Made by a program: the position numbers and the translations under genes
Assembly: GCA_032358255.1 (NCBI GenBank)
Contig: JAULBX010027605.1
Location: forward strand, 1 to 64,000
DNA: 64,000 bases
Source: Heterotrichella gracilis
Lineage: Eukaryota > Sar > Xanthophyceae > Tribonematales > Xanthonemataceae
Reading direction: 5' to 3'
Part shown: positions 61,701 to 64,000 of the stretch, piece after piece
How the letters are laid out: each line of letters starts with the position of its first letter
How positions within the stretch are numbered: the first letter of the stretch is position 1
Notes under the pieces: model-generated
Databases searched by the model: none
Told to the model about the DNA's origin: nothing
Seen by the model: the letters and a program-made list of their open reading frames with translations, nothing else

Positions 61701-64000
61701 TCTCGTTCAGAAATTGCGCTGTGTTTAGTCTGCAACGGAAAAGAAAGAAGTAAAAGGACAAGTTTACAAGATTCAAAGCAATAATTAAAAAATGTGTAAA
61801 TAATTATTTAAAAAGCTGAAATCACAATAAAAATTAGATTCATATACCCGTACTGTTGGAAACCCAACGCGCACCCCCAAAAAATGTAATTAATATATCT
61901 AACACGCACCTAACCTGCACCCCAAAACACAATTAATTAATCTACCGCGCACCTAACCCGCAGGGGTAGTGCCAGTTAATTACCACTCCGCACCCCACAC
62001 ACCTGATCAGAGCTCTGCAGGGATGCCCCCCCATCCCTGCAGGCCCAGGTGGGGGGCAGCTTCTACTGCAGTCTGTCATGGTATCTTCTGCTACGAATAG
62101 CAGAGTGTGAAAAGGAGCTTGGATATCGCGATATCAAGCTCATTTCAGGGTTTAGGGTTTGTGTAGGGTTTTCTTTCAGCAGGGTTTAGTGCCCACGCTA
62201 CTTATTATTTGTTGCTAAAAATCAACTGCAGTCGTGTAGCTACCTTCCTTCGTATCAAACGACAGTCTTGGCCTATCAGACAACGACCAACAGTACAGCA
62301 GCGATTGTGAACCCATGCAGTCGACGATCGCGACCCGAATCGATGTGGCGGTGGGTTTTGACGTGCAGGTAACGCCGTCGAAGCGGGCACTCTTTAGTAT
62401 CATACGAAGTCGCGCTTTTCACTTGCGTCTCATCCGACTGTTCGAAATTCTGCCTCCAGCTTATGAGCTAACGCGTAGGCCGAAATGTAATTAATTTACC
62501 TAACGCGCCACTGCGCAGGCGGTAAATAATGAATTAATTATGACTGCGCACTAACGCGCAGGCAAATAAATAATTAATAAAGCGCGTTGGGTTTCCAACA
62601 GTACGGTACACTATGAATACTCATACACCTCCTGATCATGCCCCCCTGGTGCTCAGAATGTGTCCGGTGCGGACGTCGGCTACCCCCCCGCCACCACCTC
62701 CGACGCATGCTGGGCCGCCACCTTGGACATGCTGCGCACGGGGCAGGTGCCAGGTGACGCGGGCCTGCGCACGCGGCTGCGCTTCGTTGCCTTCAAGGCC
62801 GACAAGGCGTTCTCTCGCACCTGCACCGCGCTGTCGCCCACCATGCAGCCCACGGCGGTGGTGCCGCTCTGGGCGCCGTGCCCGGGGGCGGATGTGCGGC
62901 TGCAGCTACGGTAAGTGGCGTGATGGGTGGGGGTGGGGGGTGGAGGTTTGGCGGGGGATCACAGCGCATTCTGCAGGGATGTGGTGTTGGTTGTAATCGA
63001 CCTTGGATGGTCCATGTAAGCGTCACTGTTCACAAACACACACTGGGCACTCATGTCTACCGACATGCAATTATGTGTTATGATATCTGCAGTGCTTCAG
63101 CTGCTGCTACGCTACTACAAGTGCTGGGGGCATGGTTACATGTGTCCGCTCTTGCCATGCCAGGTGTGCACCCTGGGCCTGTGGCCCCACAGCTCTGCCA
63201 CCCCTGCCATTGCTGTCCCTGCAAGACACCTCCTCTGCCACCTCCTCCACCACCTCCCTGGCACTGCTGCTGGACCAACCTGATGGCAGCGCTGGCTATC
63301 TGGCCACACTGCGCATGACTGGGGCAGGCAAGGTATGACCCCGTGAATTGTGTGCTGTGGGTGCATGGGGGTAGCGGGCAGCACCTTTGGACATGGAGCA
63401 TTTGCTGTAGGATAGGGAAATCAAAAACATAAACAAACGTCAACATGCGACACCTGTGGACAAAGGATTATCAGCAATCCCATCCCACTTTTTCCTATGG
63501 CCTTAAAACAAGGCTGGCACTTAGCAGAAACCTGTGAATGACAGGAATGCAGGGTGCATGGCCAGTGTTGCTGGATGCATGCATCCCTCCTGGGACACGC
63601 ATGGGACTGTAACTGCCCTGTTGCCTGCCCTGCCGCTAGGTGGAGGCAGCGCTTGTGGCCCTCCCCCAGGGCCACAGTGCGGTGGATGTTGCCTGGTACA
63701 AGGGGGAGCAGGTGGCGCTGCTGCTAGAGGGGAGGGAGGGGACGGATGGGGAGGATGTCGCCGCAAGCCCTTGCCTTGCGCTGTATGACAGCCATGCGGC
63801 GCAGCACAGGGACGTCACGGCAGAGTGCAGTGGGCGAGGGGGGGAGTGTGTGGCTCAGGTGAGGGGCGGAGATGGATTTTATGCAGTGTAATTTAAGAGT
63901 ACGAGACCTGCCAAGACAGAGATGGGTGGCGCAAGGGCAACGTGCAGAGTCCTGTTTCATTGGTGGAAGCTAGATGTTGTGTTGTGGTGTGCCTGGAGGT
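58752..64000 (+). CDS. APC4: Anaphase-promoting complex subunit 4 (APC4), 3' end beyond window
   Basis: Scaffold subunit of the cell-cycle ubiquitin ligase APC/C. Exons: 58752-59384, 59479-59548, 59627-59728, about 59,864-59,915, 60,241-60,384, 60,716-60,884, 61,236-61,490, 62,657-62,911, 63,163-63,333 and 63,641-63,858; the rest lies past 64,000. The N-terminal WD40-like Apc4 domain starts LDRTLPSEVVLASWCPSMDL and DLLALVTADGQLSVQRLNWQ, then ITALGWRPDGTTLSVGHEDG. A helical middle follows (LLATGHLHPAMRQFLLKDFG, KKASKTLDSAVESLHQLLVD, RRFFAWLYGICRMLNEEGAQ). These are the standard APC4 landmarks, in order. The intron 61,491-62,656 carries a MITE-like element. Confidence 0.92.
61848..62606. mobile_element. 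759-base MITE-like element in an APC4 intron
   Basis: Perfect 25-base terminal inverted repeats: left end 61,848-61,872 begins CCGTACTGTTGGAAACCC, and the right end 62,582-62,606 is its exact reverse complement. Subterminal AT-rich motifs (TAATTAAT, CTAACGCGCA) repeat inward from both ends. The interior has no long frame and includes a TTTAGGG-like stretch near 62,148-62,175. TAC occurs on both flanks and could be a 3-base target duplication, which would suit a PIF/Harbinger-type origin, but this is weak. Non-autonomous DNA transposon by structure. Confidence 0.75.

Overview
This window is nuclear DNA from a green alga (Chlorophyta). A trebouxiophyte is my best guess, but I cannot fix the genus. 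The evidence is dense, intron-rich protein genes with ordinary GT-AG introns, plant/algal-type proteins (purple acid phosphatase, gamma carbonic anhydrase of mitochondrial complex I, a GRAM-VASt protein, an Ala/Pro-rich receptor-like kinase), and scattered plant-type telomere motifs (TTTAGGG/CCCTAAA). I see no operons, rRNA, CRISPR arrays or virus-like elements.

Layout. 1-1,800: a LINE 3' fragment carrying a restriction-like nuclease domain, then low-complexity and tandem repeats. 1,827-5,750 (-): secreted purple acid phosphatase, 8 exons. 5,751-11,855: gene-poor land with degenerate CCCTAAA-rich minisatellites, a decayed coiled-coil gene, a 123-base near-perfect palindrome and a local duplication. 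11,856-14,429: divergent pair, a membrane DXD glycosyltransferase (-) and TCTP (+). 15,903-21,474 (-): SEN1/senataxin-type helicase with a MITE-like element and an 18-base tandem repeat in its introns. 22,729-27,221 (+): Gln-rich protein whose last exons look like a divergent AP2 domain. 28,645-34,386: divergent pair, ribosomal protein L31 (-) and a GRAM-VASt lipid-transfer-type protein (+). 36,172-49,011: divergent pair, a receptor-like kinase (-) and valyl-tRNA synthetase (+, 15 exons). 49,300-51,560: a decaying tandem array of an unrecognised gene. 51,824-53,217 (+): C2-like protein with a C-terminal membrane anchor. 54,126-57,403: divergent pair, a gamma-carbonic-anhydrase-like subunit (-) and an ATG18/WIPI PROPPIN (+). 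58,752-end (+): APC4 of the anaphase-promoting complex, cut by the window edge, with a 759-base MITE-like element in one intron.

The genes do not form one pathway. They are housekeeping genes (translation: TCTP, L31, ValRS; RNA processing: SEN1; cell cycle: APC4; autophagy: ATG18; respiration: gamma-CA-like) mixed with membrane or signalling genes. Divergent pairing over short shared promoters is common. Exon boundaries were worked out by hand from splice motifs and reading phase. For PAP, TCTP, L31, GRAM-VASt, ValRS, C2, gamma-CA-like and WIPI every junction is in phase from start to stop, so those models are firm. SEN1, the kinase N-terminus, the Gln-rich/AP2 gene and APC4 are less complete.

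I found no clearly new multi-gene system. The most unusual items are the long palindrome at 10.8 kb, the two intronic MITE-like elements, the orphan-gene array at 50 kb, the gamma-CA subunit missing metal ligands, and the AP2-like domain split across introns behind a Gln-rich protein.
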